From NCBI GenBank assembly GCA_965232485.1, contig OZ246975.1, positions 2,976,001 through 3,040,000 of the forward strand: a stretch of 64,000 nt of DNA. Reading direction: 5' to 3'. This DNA is from VXPQ01 sp965232485. Its GTDB lineage: Bacteria; Bacteroidota; Rhodothermia; Rhodothermales; VXPQ01. Both the position numbers and the translations under genes were made by a program. The notes beneath the pieces are model-generated. The model saw nothing but the letters and a program-made list of their open reading frames with translations, did not search any database and was not told where the DNA came from. Positions 52,346-61,500 of this stretch are shown here, one piece after another (position 1 is the stretch's first letter; every line of letters begins with the position of its first letter).

Positions 52346-54298
52346 TCACGGCCCGTCAAAGTACAGGAGTCCTCCACTGTATCCGCCGACCAGAAGTTCG
52401 AGCGCGCCGTCGCCGTCCGGGTCGCCAAAGGCCGGGACCGTTGTTTCGGGCACGTCGTACGGCAACGGTTCGCTTTCGCCGAAGATGGGCGTGGTCCGGT
52501 CTCCGAGGTTGCGAAAGAGGAGAAGACCTTCATGCTCGCTTCCGACAATCATGTCCAGGTCCCCGTCGCGGTCTGTATCGATAAACGTCGGCGCGCTGCG
52601 GCGTCCGACGTCTATTCCGGCGTACTCGTCCGAAACGAATTCGAAGACCGGCGCGGAAGTCGTCCCTGCATTCCGGTAGAAATTGATGGTCCCGGAGGTT
52701 TCGCCCACGAACAGGTCCAGGTCGTTGTCGCCGTCAATGTCTATCAGGGCCGGCGTGGCGTGGCTGCCTCGCGTCAACCGGATGAACGCCCGCTGTTGCA
52801 ACGCGAATTGCGGCGCATCGGGAGCGCCGTCGTTGCGGTACCATGCAATGCCGTCGTTCCATGTGCCGAGCAGCAGGTCCAGGTCGCTGTCGCCGTCCAG
52901 ATCGCCGAAGGCCGGGGCGTAATGGTACGCGGGAAAGAATGTGGGTGCTTCGCTCGCATGGTATGCGCCGTCCACGTTCTCAAAGTATGTCATGGCGGCG
53001 GTGCGTCCGTCTTCCGACGAAATTTTATTGGAGACAAGCAGGTCCTCGTCGCCGTCCGCATCCAGATCGACCAGCACGGGGTAACTTTCGCTGCCCACAT
53101 CGATCTGGTCCAGGAACCGGGTGGCGCGCAGCGCAAACTGTTCGTCGGCGCGCTGTTCGTACATGTACAGATTGGATTGCGCGGTCCTGTTCGGGTTGAA
53201 CGCGCCCCCGAGGACGCCTGCCAGCAGATCCATGTCGCCATCCGCATCGAGGTCGCCGAAGGAGGGGGCATTGTATCCGCTGGACTGGAGCGGATCGTTG
53301 GGCGGAAAAGGAACGGGCGTAGTGCGCAGGCGAGGCCGCGCGCAGGCGCCCGTGTTTTCGATGTACAGCAGGCCCGGCTCAAAGAAATCTCCCCAGAACA
53401 GGTCCTGGTCGCCGTCGCCGTCGATATCGGCAAAGGTCATCGTGTTGGCTCCATGCAGCGGCTCGGGACGGCTTTGCGCCGTTTCTGCGAAGCGGTCTTG
53501 CCCCGGAGACGGCCCCTCGTTCATGAAATCTTCATTATTTCCCGGAATATTCGGAAGCGCCGCCGGGGCAGGCATGCCGGGTTGTCCAAACTGCGCCACA
53601 ATGCGAATGTCCTCGAAATTTTCCGTGACAACCTCGAATACGGGCGTCGGCTCGGTTTCCACGGCTTCGTAGCGCATGACGGCGCCGTCGATTCGTCCAA
53701 TGAACAAGTCCGGCAAGCCGTCGCAGTCTATGTCGGTTACGTTGGGGATATTCTGGCGATCGGAAAATACGGGGGCGCCGTCCACGTCCCACAGGGTGTC
53801 CGCCGCTTGCGCGAAGCGGGCCTGCCCGGCCGTCCCGACATTTTTGTAGTACCGCATATGGCTGAACGGCTGTTCGGCGAGGAGATCGAAATCGCCATCT
53901 CCATCCAGGTCGGCGAAGCGATACCATTCGCCGACGTCAAGCGCTTCGTACTTGTCGGTGCGCCAGGTCCATGCAGGGCCTTCCGCCGCATTGTTGCGCT
54001 CGAAAAACATGATGGCGTTCGGATGCTCCTGCACGAACAAGTCATGGTCTCCATCCGCATCGATATCAAGGAGTTGGGGCCTCGGCATGTTGAATCCGCC
54101 GAGAAAAGGATATGCGTAGGTTTCGCCGCTGGACTTGTATACCTCGAACGGGGCGATGATGCGCTTGGTGGGCAGGAGAGCGGCAGCCTGTTCGGCTTGC
54201 GCGCCGGGCCCGACGCCGGCGCATCCCGGAAGAAGCACGGCGGTAAGCAGTCCGCAAAGCAGAAGCAGGGCGCGGGAACGATGCATTTTCGGGATCAT
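52346..54298 (-). CDS. FG-GAP/VCBS-repeat lipoprotein
   Basis: This 650-aa lipoprotein has lipobox LLPGC near residue 25. Repeated calcium-binding-like units DIDADGDHDLFV, DLDGDGDFDLLA, DIDGDGDQDLFW and DLDADGDMDLLA follow about every 60-70 residues, forming a beta-propeller. It is probably displayed on the outer surface. Its ATG overlaps the stop of the upstream gene (ATGA). It is the third gene of a leftward series of secreted propeller proteins. Confidence 0.85.
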   Translation of the reverse strand: MIPKMHRSRALLLLCGLLTAVLLPGCAGVGPGAQAEQAAALLPTKRIIAPFEVYKSSGETYAYPFLGGFNMPRPQLLDIDADGDHDLFVQEHPNAIMFFERNNAAEGPAWTWRTDKYEALDVGEWYRFADLDGDGDFDLLAEQPFSHMRYYKNVGTAGQARFAQAADTLWDVDGAPVFSDRQNIPNVTDIDCDGLPDLFIGRIDGAVMRYEAVETEPTPVFEVVTENFEDIRIVAQFGQPGMPAPAALPNIPGNNEDFMNEGPSPGQDRFAETAQSRPEPLHGANTMTFADIDGDGDQDLFWGDFFEPGLLYIENTGACARPRLRTTPVPFPPNDPLQSSGYNAPSFGDLDADGDMDLLAGVLGGAFNPNRTAQSNLYMYEQRADEQFALRATRFLDQIDVGSESYPVLVDLDADGDEDLLVSNKISSEDGRTAAMTYFENVDGAYHASEAPTFFPAYHYAPAFGDLDGDSDLDLLLGTWNDGIAWYRNDGAPDAPQFALQQRAFIRLTRGSHATPALIDIDGDNDLDLFVGETSGTINFYRNAGTTSAPVFEFVSDEYAGIDVGRRSAPTFIDTDRDGDLDMIVGSEHEGLLLFRNLGDRTTPIFGESEPLPYDVPETTVPAFGDPDGDGALELLVGGYSGGLLYFDGP

Positions 54299-55752
54299 GG
54301 GGCGATGACGTCCCGCTGTGCGCCTATGCCTGTGGGATACTGTTCCACCTCAATGACCTTTACGATGTCGAATGTGTCCGCGTCGATGACCGTCACCGAT
54401 CCGTTGGGCGTCTCGCTGCTTGCCGGGGCTTGCCGGTCGTGCGCCGAATGATCTTGCGAACCGGCATGGCCCCCGTGGGGCGTTTCGTTGCCTTTCGGAA
54501 TTTTCTGGCGATACCGGGGCGTAAATGCGGCATTCAGATTGTTGCTGGAGACGTAAATGTATCGTCCGTCCGGACGAACGGCGCTGCCATGCGGTTCGGC
54601 GACGCCGCGCCCGGCGACGTTTGCGATTTCGGTTCCGTCGGCAGCGTCAAGGATGGCGACGGCGTTGGCCATTTTGGCGGGAAAAACCACGCGATCGCCG
54701 TTGGGCAGAAACGATGGATGCCAGGGGCCTCCGCCCAGGGACAAGCTGCGCGTAACCTTCGGCTGCATCGGTTCCGTGATGTCGAGAAACAGGACGTCGC
54801 CGCTCATATGCCCCCCGACGATCATGGAGCGCCCATTGGGCGCCACGGCGAATTGCACCAGACTGTGATGCATGCCTGGAACAGGGACGAGTTCGATATC
54901 CAGCGATTCGGCGTTCAGGACAGCGATCTGATTCACGCCGAGGCTGGCGCTGAACACATGTTTGCCGTCCGGGGTTACGTTCAGGGCGTGCGGTCGGGGG
55001 TGGAATACGTCGATTTCTTCAATAGCCATGCTGTCCGGCTCGATAATCCCGATCCGCTGCGGCGGATTCGCGGCGCTCATGGACCGACCCACGTACAACT
55101 GGTTCCGCGCGGAGTCGAAGGCCAGCATGCCCGGCGCCTCGAATGTCGTTCGCCCCACCAGTTCATTGTCCCGGTTGAATTTCAGGACGGCATGTTCGCC
55201 GATGAGCGATACGTACCAGAACGCGCCGTCCGGGGTAACCGCCACATGGTGGGGCTTGGCGTTTTCGGAGAACCCGAAGTCGCGCAAATCCACGGTGCGG
55301 ACCACGACATTCGCCTGCATGTCGATCACAGAAATCACGGCGGATCCCTGGTTGCATACATAGAGGAACGGTCCGCCGTCCGCATACGGGACGTCTCCGT
55401 CGTCGTTTTGCGCGCCGCGTTCGATCCATGTCCGCGCGAGCGCCAGGGCGGCGGAATCGATTCCGGCCTCTCTGCCGCGCTCAATCAGCAAGCTTCGGTC
55501 CGGGTCGAATGGAATGACGACTTCTCCCTGATCGGAGCCTTGCATCAGGGATTCCCACGAACTGGCGTCGAGGCCCGTATCCTCCGTCAGCAGCGGCAGG
55601 AAGGATTCCCGGATAACAGGAAGGACGTCGCGCGTAAACACGATGTCGCTTTGCGTTTGTCCGACGGCCCGGGGCGCGGGCGCCGCAATGAATGCACCGC
55701 CCAGCGCCCAGAGGAGGACAAACCTTTTAAGGATATTAAAACGCCACCGCAT
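54295..55752 (-). CDS. YVTN-type beta-propeller with degenerate cytochrome-c-like N-terminus
   Basis: This 485-aa protein has a signal peptide. An N-terminal stretch DIVFTRDVLPVIRESFLPLL is placed like a Planctomycete-type cytochrome domain (FxxDVxPIL...CxxCH) but lacks the haem cysteines. A seven-bladed YVTN propeller follows (PDGKHVFSASLG, PDGRYIYVSSNN). The His-rich GGHAGSQDHSAHDRQ insert is odd. It is cotranscribed with the FG-GAP lipoprotein. Confidence 0.8.
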   Translation of the reverse strand: MRWRFNILKRFVLLWALGGAFIAAPAPRAVGQTQSDIVFTRDVLPVIRESFLPLLTEDTGLDASSWESLMQGSDQGEVVIPFDPDRSLLIERGREAGIDSAALALARTWIERGAQNDDGDVPYADGGPFLYVCNQGSAVISVIDMQANVVVRTVDLRDFGFSENAKPHHVAVTPDGAFWYVSLIGEHAVLKFNRDNELVGRTTFEAPGMLAFDSARNQLYVGRSMSAANPPQRIGIIEPDSMAIEEIDVFHPRPHALNVTPDGKHVFSASLGVNQIAVLNAESLDIELVPVPGMHHSLVQFAVAPNGRSMIVGGHMSGDVLFLDITEPMQPKVTRSLSLGGGPWHPSFLPNGDRVVFPAKMANAVAILDAADGTEIANVAGRGVAEPHGSAVRPDGRYIYVSSNNLNAAFTPRYRQKIPKGNETPHGGHAGSQDHSAHDRQAPASSETPNGSVTVIDADTFDIVKVIEVEQYPTGIGAQRDVIAP

Positions 55753-55830
55753 GGAGCCTGTCGGATAGTAGCGCGGGCAAGCGGGCTGCGCCGCCGCGAA
55801 GACGACCGGCCCGCTTGCCGCAGCCTGCCG

Positions 55831-58212
55831 TTAAAGGCCGATCTCCTGCTTTTTCTTCAGGACGAACAGGCCTTCGCCAATGCTGGAAACCACGATCGTA
55901 CCGCTCTCGAAGAACGGATAGTTGCTCCAGGAGCCGGCAAAGCCCGGGTCGTTGTCGCCCACCGGCATCGTGTCGAAATATCCCACCTCGCGGGGGTTCA
56001 TGGGATCGCTCACGTCATGGATGCGAAGCCCGCTGACATAATTCGACTGATACATCAGATTTCCGTGGATGTACAGGTTGTGATCCGACGCCTGGCTTCC
56101 CCATGTATACTCCTTGACGAGTTGCGGGTCGTCGATGTCCGTAATGTCCCAGATGAGGGTGCGGGTTTCAGGAACGCTCCCGCTGATCTCGTCCAGCTCG
56201 TCGTTGACGAAGAAGTATTGATGGTCTTCGCTGATCCAGCCCTGATGGGTGTAGGACACGCTGGGATAGGCCGCCGTAGCGACATTGACCGGGGCGTCCT
56301 TGTCCGTAACGTCCGCGATATTCAGCGCGGTTTCGTTGGAGCCGAAGCAAAGTTCGCGTCCGGCGTAGTCTGAATCCGGGCCGCGGTAAACGATGCACTG
56401 CGCGTCGTGGGAGTATCCCGTGCCGGCGCGTCCGGTCCCTGATGCGGAGTAGCACCCGGCGAACACGGGATTGGTCGGATCCTGGATATTGATCATGTGC
56501 AGGCCGCCGCCGCAGGTTTCGCCGCCGGCCCGGCCGCCCACGGTGTACGCGAATCCAGTGTCCGTGTTGATGACGATATTGTGCGCGCTGTTTATGCCGT
56601 CGTAATGCGCCGTTTCTTCGAAGGTTACGGGCATGTCGCCGACATTGCGGAGTTGCGTCAGGTCGAATATCTGTACGCCGTGTTCCTCGGCGGCGTCGGC
56701 CACGATAAAGGCATGGTCTTTATACACCTTGATGTCTCGCCAGACGGCGCCCGGCGTGCCTTCCGTTTTGGGCAGGTTGCCGAGGTAAACCGGATTCGAG
56801 GGGTCCGTGACGTCCACGAACGAGGCGCCGTCCATGCGTCCTGCAAGCGCATATTCCCGCCCGCTTTCCGGGTCGGTCCAGCCCCAGATGTCGTTCATCT
56901 GCACGCCGCGTTCGCCGCCCAGCTCGCTGATAGGCAGAAACGCAAGCATGTCCACCATATCACAGGAGAAGATGCCTGCTTCGCCTTCCGTGCAGGGCGC
57001 CATGTCGCCTGTGACGGCTTCCAGGCCGTCGCCCGACGGGCTGCGCAGCATGGCGCTATGTTCCCATGCCCCGTCCTCGTTGCGTTCGAACACGGCTACG
57101 GCGCCTGCGCCGAAATCGGCCCTGCTGAGTCCTGCGACCGCAAGATTTCCGGAAACATCCAGCGCGCTTCCGAACAAATCGCCGCGCTTCAGATCGGGAA
57201 GGTCAAGAATGACTGACTTGCCGTAGGCGCCGTCGTCGCCTTTTTTGAACCGGTAGATATTGCCATGCGCATTCGCCGCGTACGGCGCGCCGCTCCATAT
57301 TTCATCGCCGGCCATCGCGATACCCGTTGCAAAGGCGGGCGGGTTGGAGGCCGCGAAAGGCAGGAACAGCGTGGCCGATTCCCAACCGTTCGATTCCTCG
57401 TCTCTCCGATACATGATGGCGGCGCCCGCGCGGTTGGCGAACCGGGGTATGCCGACCAGCAACTTGTCGTCCATGAGGTCAAGCGAAGCGCCGTAGCGGT
57501 CGCCTTCTTCCGAAATGCGTCCTTTCAGCAGTTGCGATTCGGTCCATTCCCCGGAGGTCGCGTCCCGTTCGAACAGATAGACGCCGCCCGCCGCATTATT
57601 TCCGCCATGAGCGCCGACGAAGGCGCGTCCGTCCGCGGCGGCGATTGCGGTTCCAAAGCGGCCTCCTGCATCCACTTCGCTCCCCTGAAGGCGCGCCGCC
57701 TGCATCCACATGCCATCGGCGTCCCGTTCGAATACATAGGCGGCTCCCGCGGACGAATCGGCGGCCGGCGCTCCGACGAATACGGCGCCGTCGCTCAACC
57801 CGACGGCCACGCCAAAAGCGTCGTCGGCCCCGACGTCCTCGGCCGTCAGGATAGCCTGATGCGTCCAGTCGTCGTCCATGCGATGGAATACGTGGGCGGA
57901 ACCGGCTTCTCCGTCCGTACCGGACGACCCGACGACGAGCAGGTCTCCTTCGATCGCCAGACTGCCTCCAAAACCGTCGTTCATTTCGGCGTTCGTCGCC
58001 GTGAGCACGGCCTCCTGCATCCATTCGCCGTCTGACTTATGAAAAACGTACGCGGCGCCGGGACGGTACAGGTTATCCGGTTCTCCGACAAGAATATGGT
58101 CTCCGGAAATGAGAACGGCGTCGCCGAATCCTTTCTGGGCTTGCGCTGTCCCGACGAGACAGACGGAAGCCATGAAGGCGGCGAGCAGCATGCGGTAGCT
58201 TTGGGTTGCCAT
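55831..58212 (-). CDS. Choice-of-anchor-B protein with FG-GAP N-terminal half
   Basis: This 793-aa protein begins MATQSYRMLLAAFMASVCLV (signal). About seven FG-GAP-like blades follow, such as DAVLISGDHILVGEPDN and GDLLVVGSSGTDG. From about 400 onward it has the LVIVD-like region used by choice-of-anchor-B proteins: NDIWGWTDPESGREYALAG, INSAHNIVINTDTGFAYTVG, YSHDAQCIVYRGP and SDHNLYIHGNLMYQSNYVSG. No clear C-terminal sorting signal is visible (ends LKKKQEIGL). The role is unknown; it is probably surface-exposed. Confidence 0.8.
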   Translation of the reverse strand: MATQSYRMLLAAFMASVCLVGTAQAQKGFGDAVLISGDHILVGEPDNLYRPGAAYVFHKSDGEWMQEAVLTATNAEMNDGFGGSLAIEGDLLVVGSSGTDGEAGSAHVFHRMDDDWTHQAILTAEDVGADDAFGVAVGLSDGAVFVGAPAADSSAGAAYVFERDADGMWMQAARLQGSEVDAGGRFGTAIAAADGRAFVGAHGGNNAAGGVYLFERDATSGEWTESQLLKGRISEEGDRYGASLDLMDDKLLVGIPRFANRAGAAIMYRRDEESNGWESATLFLPFAASNPPAFATGIAMAGDEIWSGAPYAANAHGNIYRFKKGDDGAYGKSVILDLPDLKRGDLFGSALDVSGNLAVAGLSRADFGAGAVAVFERNEDGAWEHSAMLRSPSGDGLEAVTGDMAPCTEGEAGIFSCDMVDMLAFLPISELGGERGVQMNDIWGWTDPESGREYALAGRMDGASFVDVTDPSNPVYLGNLPKTEGTPGAVWRDIKVYKDHAFIVADAAEEHGVQIFDLTQLRNVGDMPVTFEETAHYDGINSAHNIVINTDTGFAYTVGGRAGGETCGGGLHMINIQDPTNPVFAGCYSASGTGRAGTGYSHDAQCIVYRGPDSDYAGRELCFGSNETALNIADVTDKDAPVNVATAAYPSVSYTHQGWISEDHQYFFVNDELDEISGSVPETRTLIWDITDIDDPQLVKEYTWGSQASDHNLYIHGNLMYQSNYVSGLRIHDVSDPMNPREVGYFDTMPVGDNDPGFAGSWSNYPFFESGTIVVSSIGEGLFVLKKKQEIGL

Positions 58213-58566
58213 GGTTTTGAAATTTGAGCAATGTGGCGGATAGCGTTTGCAGGATTTACGCGGCCCGCAAGCGCGACGACAGGCGGGTACGGCATTCCGG
58301 TCTGCTGCGTTTTGGCTGGGCCGAAAAACCCCTGAACGGAATACTATGACACAGATGGGTCTTTCGTTCCGCAGGAAATTACGGAAGGATCGGATTTTTA
58401 AGGATACTCTGATTAAATCCGCAAAGATTCAGCCTCCCGAAGGGCGCTTCACGACCGCGACAACCCGAATCCGCCGTGTTTTTCGCTGATTTCAATAACG
58501 CCATCATGTCGTTTTGTACGCGTGAAAGTGAAGCGCTGATCAAAGTGGAGTTAATCAGCGTATCCC
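58213..58566. other. 354-base interval before the choice-of-anchor-B gene, holding repeat E
   Basis: No gene is seen. The last half is a short repeat copy whose end supplies the stop codon of the giant immunoglobulin-like gene. Confidence 0.6.
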
Positions 58567-58570
58567 TTAA
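58398..58570 (+). repeat. Interspersed inverted-repeat element, short copy E (hairpin absent)
   Basis: This 173-base copy runs TTAAGGATACTCTGATTAAA ... TTAATCAGCGTATCCCTTAA. From GCAAAGATTCAG it passes directly into CCTCCCGAAGGGCG, lacking the hairpin. The right half is ESEALIKV subtype as in B and C. The end TTAA contains the stop codon of the leftward giant gene. Confidence 0.88.
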
Positions 58571-61500
58571 GGCTTTTCAGCGAGGACGGCGCCCGGCGGC
58601 GGCGATACGCCGCTGTCCTGCGCGGCGCCTATGTCTCGCCCCTCTCGCTGCGGCGCACGCCACGGCACGGCCACGGGCTCCGGCGCGGCGCCCGACCCGC
58701 GCGGCGTAAAGCGCAAGAACACGACCTCGCCCTCCGGCAACCGGTCCAGAGACATCCGCACCCGGCTGCGCGCGTACGTCAGCGTCTCGCTGCGGCCCAG
58801 CGCGCGGCCTTCTCCGTCGTACGCCGCCGCCTCCCCCGCGAAGGGAATGCCGTCCGTCTCCAGCAGAAACGTCGCCGTCGGCGAAGCGCCTCCCGACAAG
58901 GACAGCAACTCCGCCCGTAGGCGCGGCGCGATCTCGCCCGGAACGTACGCTCCGGGTATGCGCAGCGTCACGCGCGCCGTCCCGTCAGACGCAACAACCT
59001 CCTCCGGCAACCGGTCCGCCCGCGCGTACCGGCGAGGAGAAGACGTCACCTCGAAAAAGGCCGCGTAGCCCGCCTCTTCCAGCGACGAAAGCGATTCCTC
59101 CCGCACGCCGTAGCGCACGACGCTCCGCTCGCCCGGCATGAGGGTCAAGGTCGTCGGATAGATAGTCGCTATTTCCGACAAGTCCCCAAAACGGGAGGCG
59201 TTTTTATCCTCCACCACTACCTCGCGGCCGTCTTCCGTCGCCTCCGCATACCCGAACCGCGCCGACACCGATACCTCCAGCGGCGCGAGCGACGGATTGG
59301 ACAGCTCGAACGCGCCCGAAGGTTCGTCCCGCGTCATGAACGCCATGTCCGGGTAGACGCTCAGGTTCTGCTCTTCCGTCAAGGCTGCGGGAACCTCCCG
59401 CGATGCGTCGAAGCGCACGCCGCCCGGGCCTATCGTGATCACGCGGGGCGCGGCCACGACCGTCACCTCGGCCTCCACCGAGTGCGTCTCCTCGCCCGCG
59501 CCCGTACGCAGAATCACGTCTATGTTTCCCGCGTAGCGGCCCGGAGCGGCGCCGGCCAGGTCGAGCTCGCCTCCGAAGAGCAAGAGGCGGCAGTCCGACT
59601 CCGACAGCGTCGTCTGCGTGTGCAGACCGCCTATCGCCTCGGAAGCAAGCTGCTCGCACGAGGCGGCGATAGACCAACGAGGAATCAGCGCGAGCGTCGC
59701 CGCGCCCGCTGTTTCGTCCGCTGTTTCGTCTGCAATGCGGCGTAGCGTTACGGGCGCAACCATCTCGATGGACAAGGCCAGCTCCCCGTTCGCGTCGAAC
59801 GCGAGGGAGCCGTCCGGCGCAAGCGTCATGCGGCCCGCATGATGCGGACCCGACGCGCTCGTCGATACCCGGTCCGTCAACGGGTCCAGCGCCGCCTGCG
59901 CGCCCGCCGCCTGCGCCCCGAAGCGCAGGGACGAAGCGCTTACCGCGACCCCCAGCGACGTCGCATCGCCGGAGAACGCGACGGCGGGCGGGTCGGGGGC
60001 CGCTGGCCTGTCGAGCACCGTAACGGTTACGTCCGCCGCAGCGCCCTCCGCGTTCTCCGCCGAGGCCGTAAGCCGGTATTCGTAGCGGGTCGTCTCGTCC
60101 ACCTCGTCGGGCACGTAGAACGTCGGCGACGAAATATCCGTCGCGCTCAAGAGGTCCGTATCCGCCGTAGCGCCGCGCGCCGTCCAGGCGTATGCGTAGG
60201 CGGAGCCGGGATCGGGCGCGCCCGAAGCCTCGCAATCCAGCGTAATGTCCGGCGAACCCTCGTGCGTCGACCAGGGATTGCCCGGGCATGCAAGCGCCAG
60301 CGCGCCCGTGTTTAACACGGTTACCGTAACGTTCGCTGTTCCGTCCTCCGCGTTCTCCGCCGTGGCCGTAAGCCGGTATTCGTACCTGGTCGTTTCGTCC
60401 ACCTCGTCGGGCACGTAGAACGTCGGCGAAGCAATGTCCGCCGCGCTCAAACGGTCCGTGTCCGCCGTAGCGCCGCGCGCCGTCCAGGCGTATGCGTAAT
60501 CGGCGCCGTCGGGCGCGCCCGTCGCTGAGCAATCCAGCGCAATGTCCTCCGAGCCTTCGTAGACCGGATCGGGGTTCGCGCAGGCGACGACGATGCCGGG
60601 CCTGTTCAATACCGTCACGGTTACGTTGGCCGTTCCGCCCTCCGCGTTCGGCGCCGTGACCGTAAGCCTGTATTCGTACCTGGTCGTTTCGTCCACCTCG
60701 TCCGGCACGTCGAACGTCGGCGACGAAATGTCCGCCGCGCTCAAACGGTCCGTGTCCGCCGTAGCGCCGCGCGCCGTCCAGGCGTATGCGTAATCGGCGC
60801 CGTCGGGCGCACCCGTAGCCGAGCAATCCAGCGCAATGTCCGCCGCGCCCTCGTACGCCGAATACGGATGGCCCGCGCAGGCGACGGCTATGTTGGGCCT
60901 GTTCAATACCGTCACGGTTACGTTGGCCGCGGCGTCTTCCGCGTTCGGCGCCGAGGCCGTAAGCCTGTACTCGTACGTCGTCGTTTGCGGCACATCCTCC
61001 GGCACGGCGAACGTCGGCGACGGAATATCCGTTGCGTTCAAAAGGCCTGTCGGCGTAGAACCGAGCGGCGTCCAGGCGTATGCGTAATCGGCGCCGTCGG
61101 GCGCGCCCGACGCCGAGCAATCCAGCGTAATGTCCGCCGCGCCCTCGTAGGCCGAATACGGATGGCCCGCGCACGCAATCATTATTTCAGGCCTGTCCAA
61201 TACCGTCACCGTTACGTTGGCCGCGGCGTCTTCCGCGTCCGGCGCAGAGGCCGTAACCATGTACTCGTACGTCGTCGTTTGCGGCACGTCCTCCGGCACG
61301 GCGAACATGGGCGACGGAATATTCGTCGCGTTCAAAAGGCCTGTCGGCGTAGAACCGAGCGGCGTCCAGGCGTATGCGACGTTGGAACCAGCGGGAGCGC
61401 CCAAAACAGAGCAATCCAGCGCAATGTCCGCCGCGCCCTCGTAGGCCGAATACGGATGGCCCGGGCATACGAACGCCAGCGCGCCCGTGTTGAGGACCGT

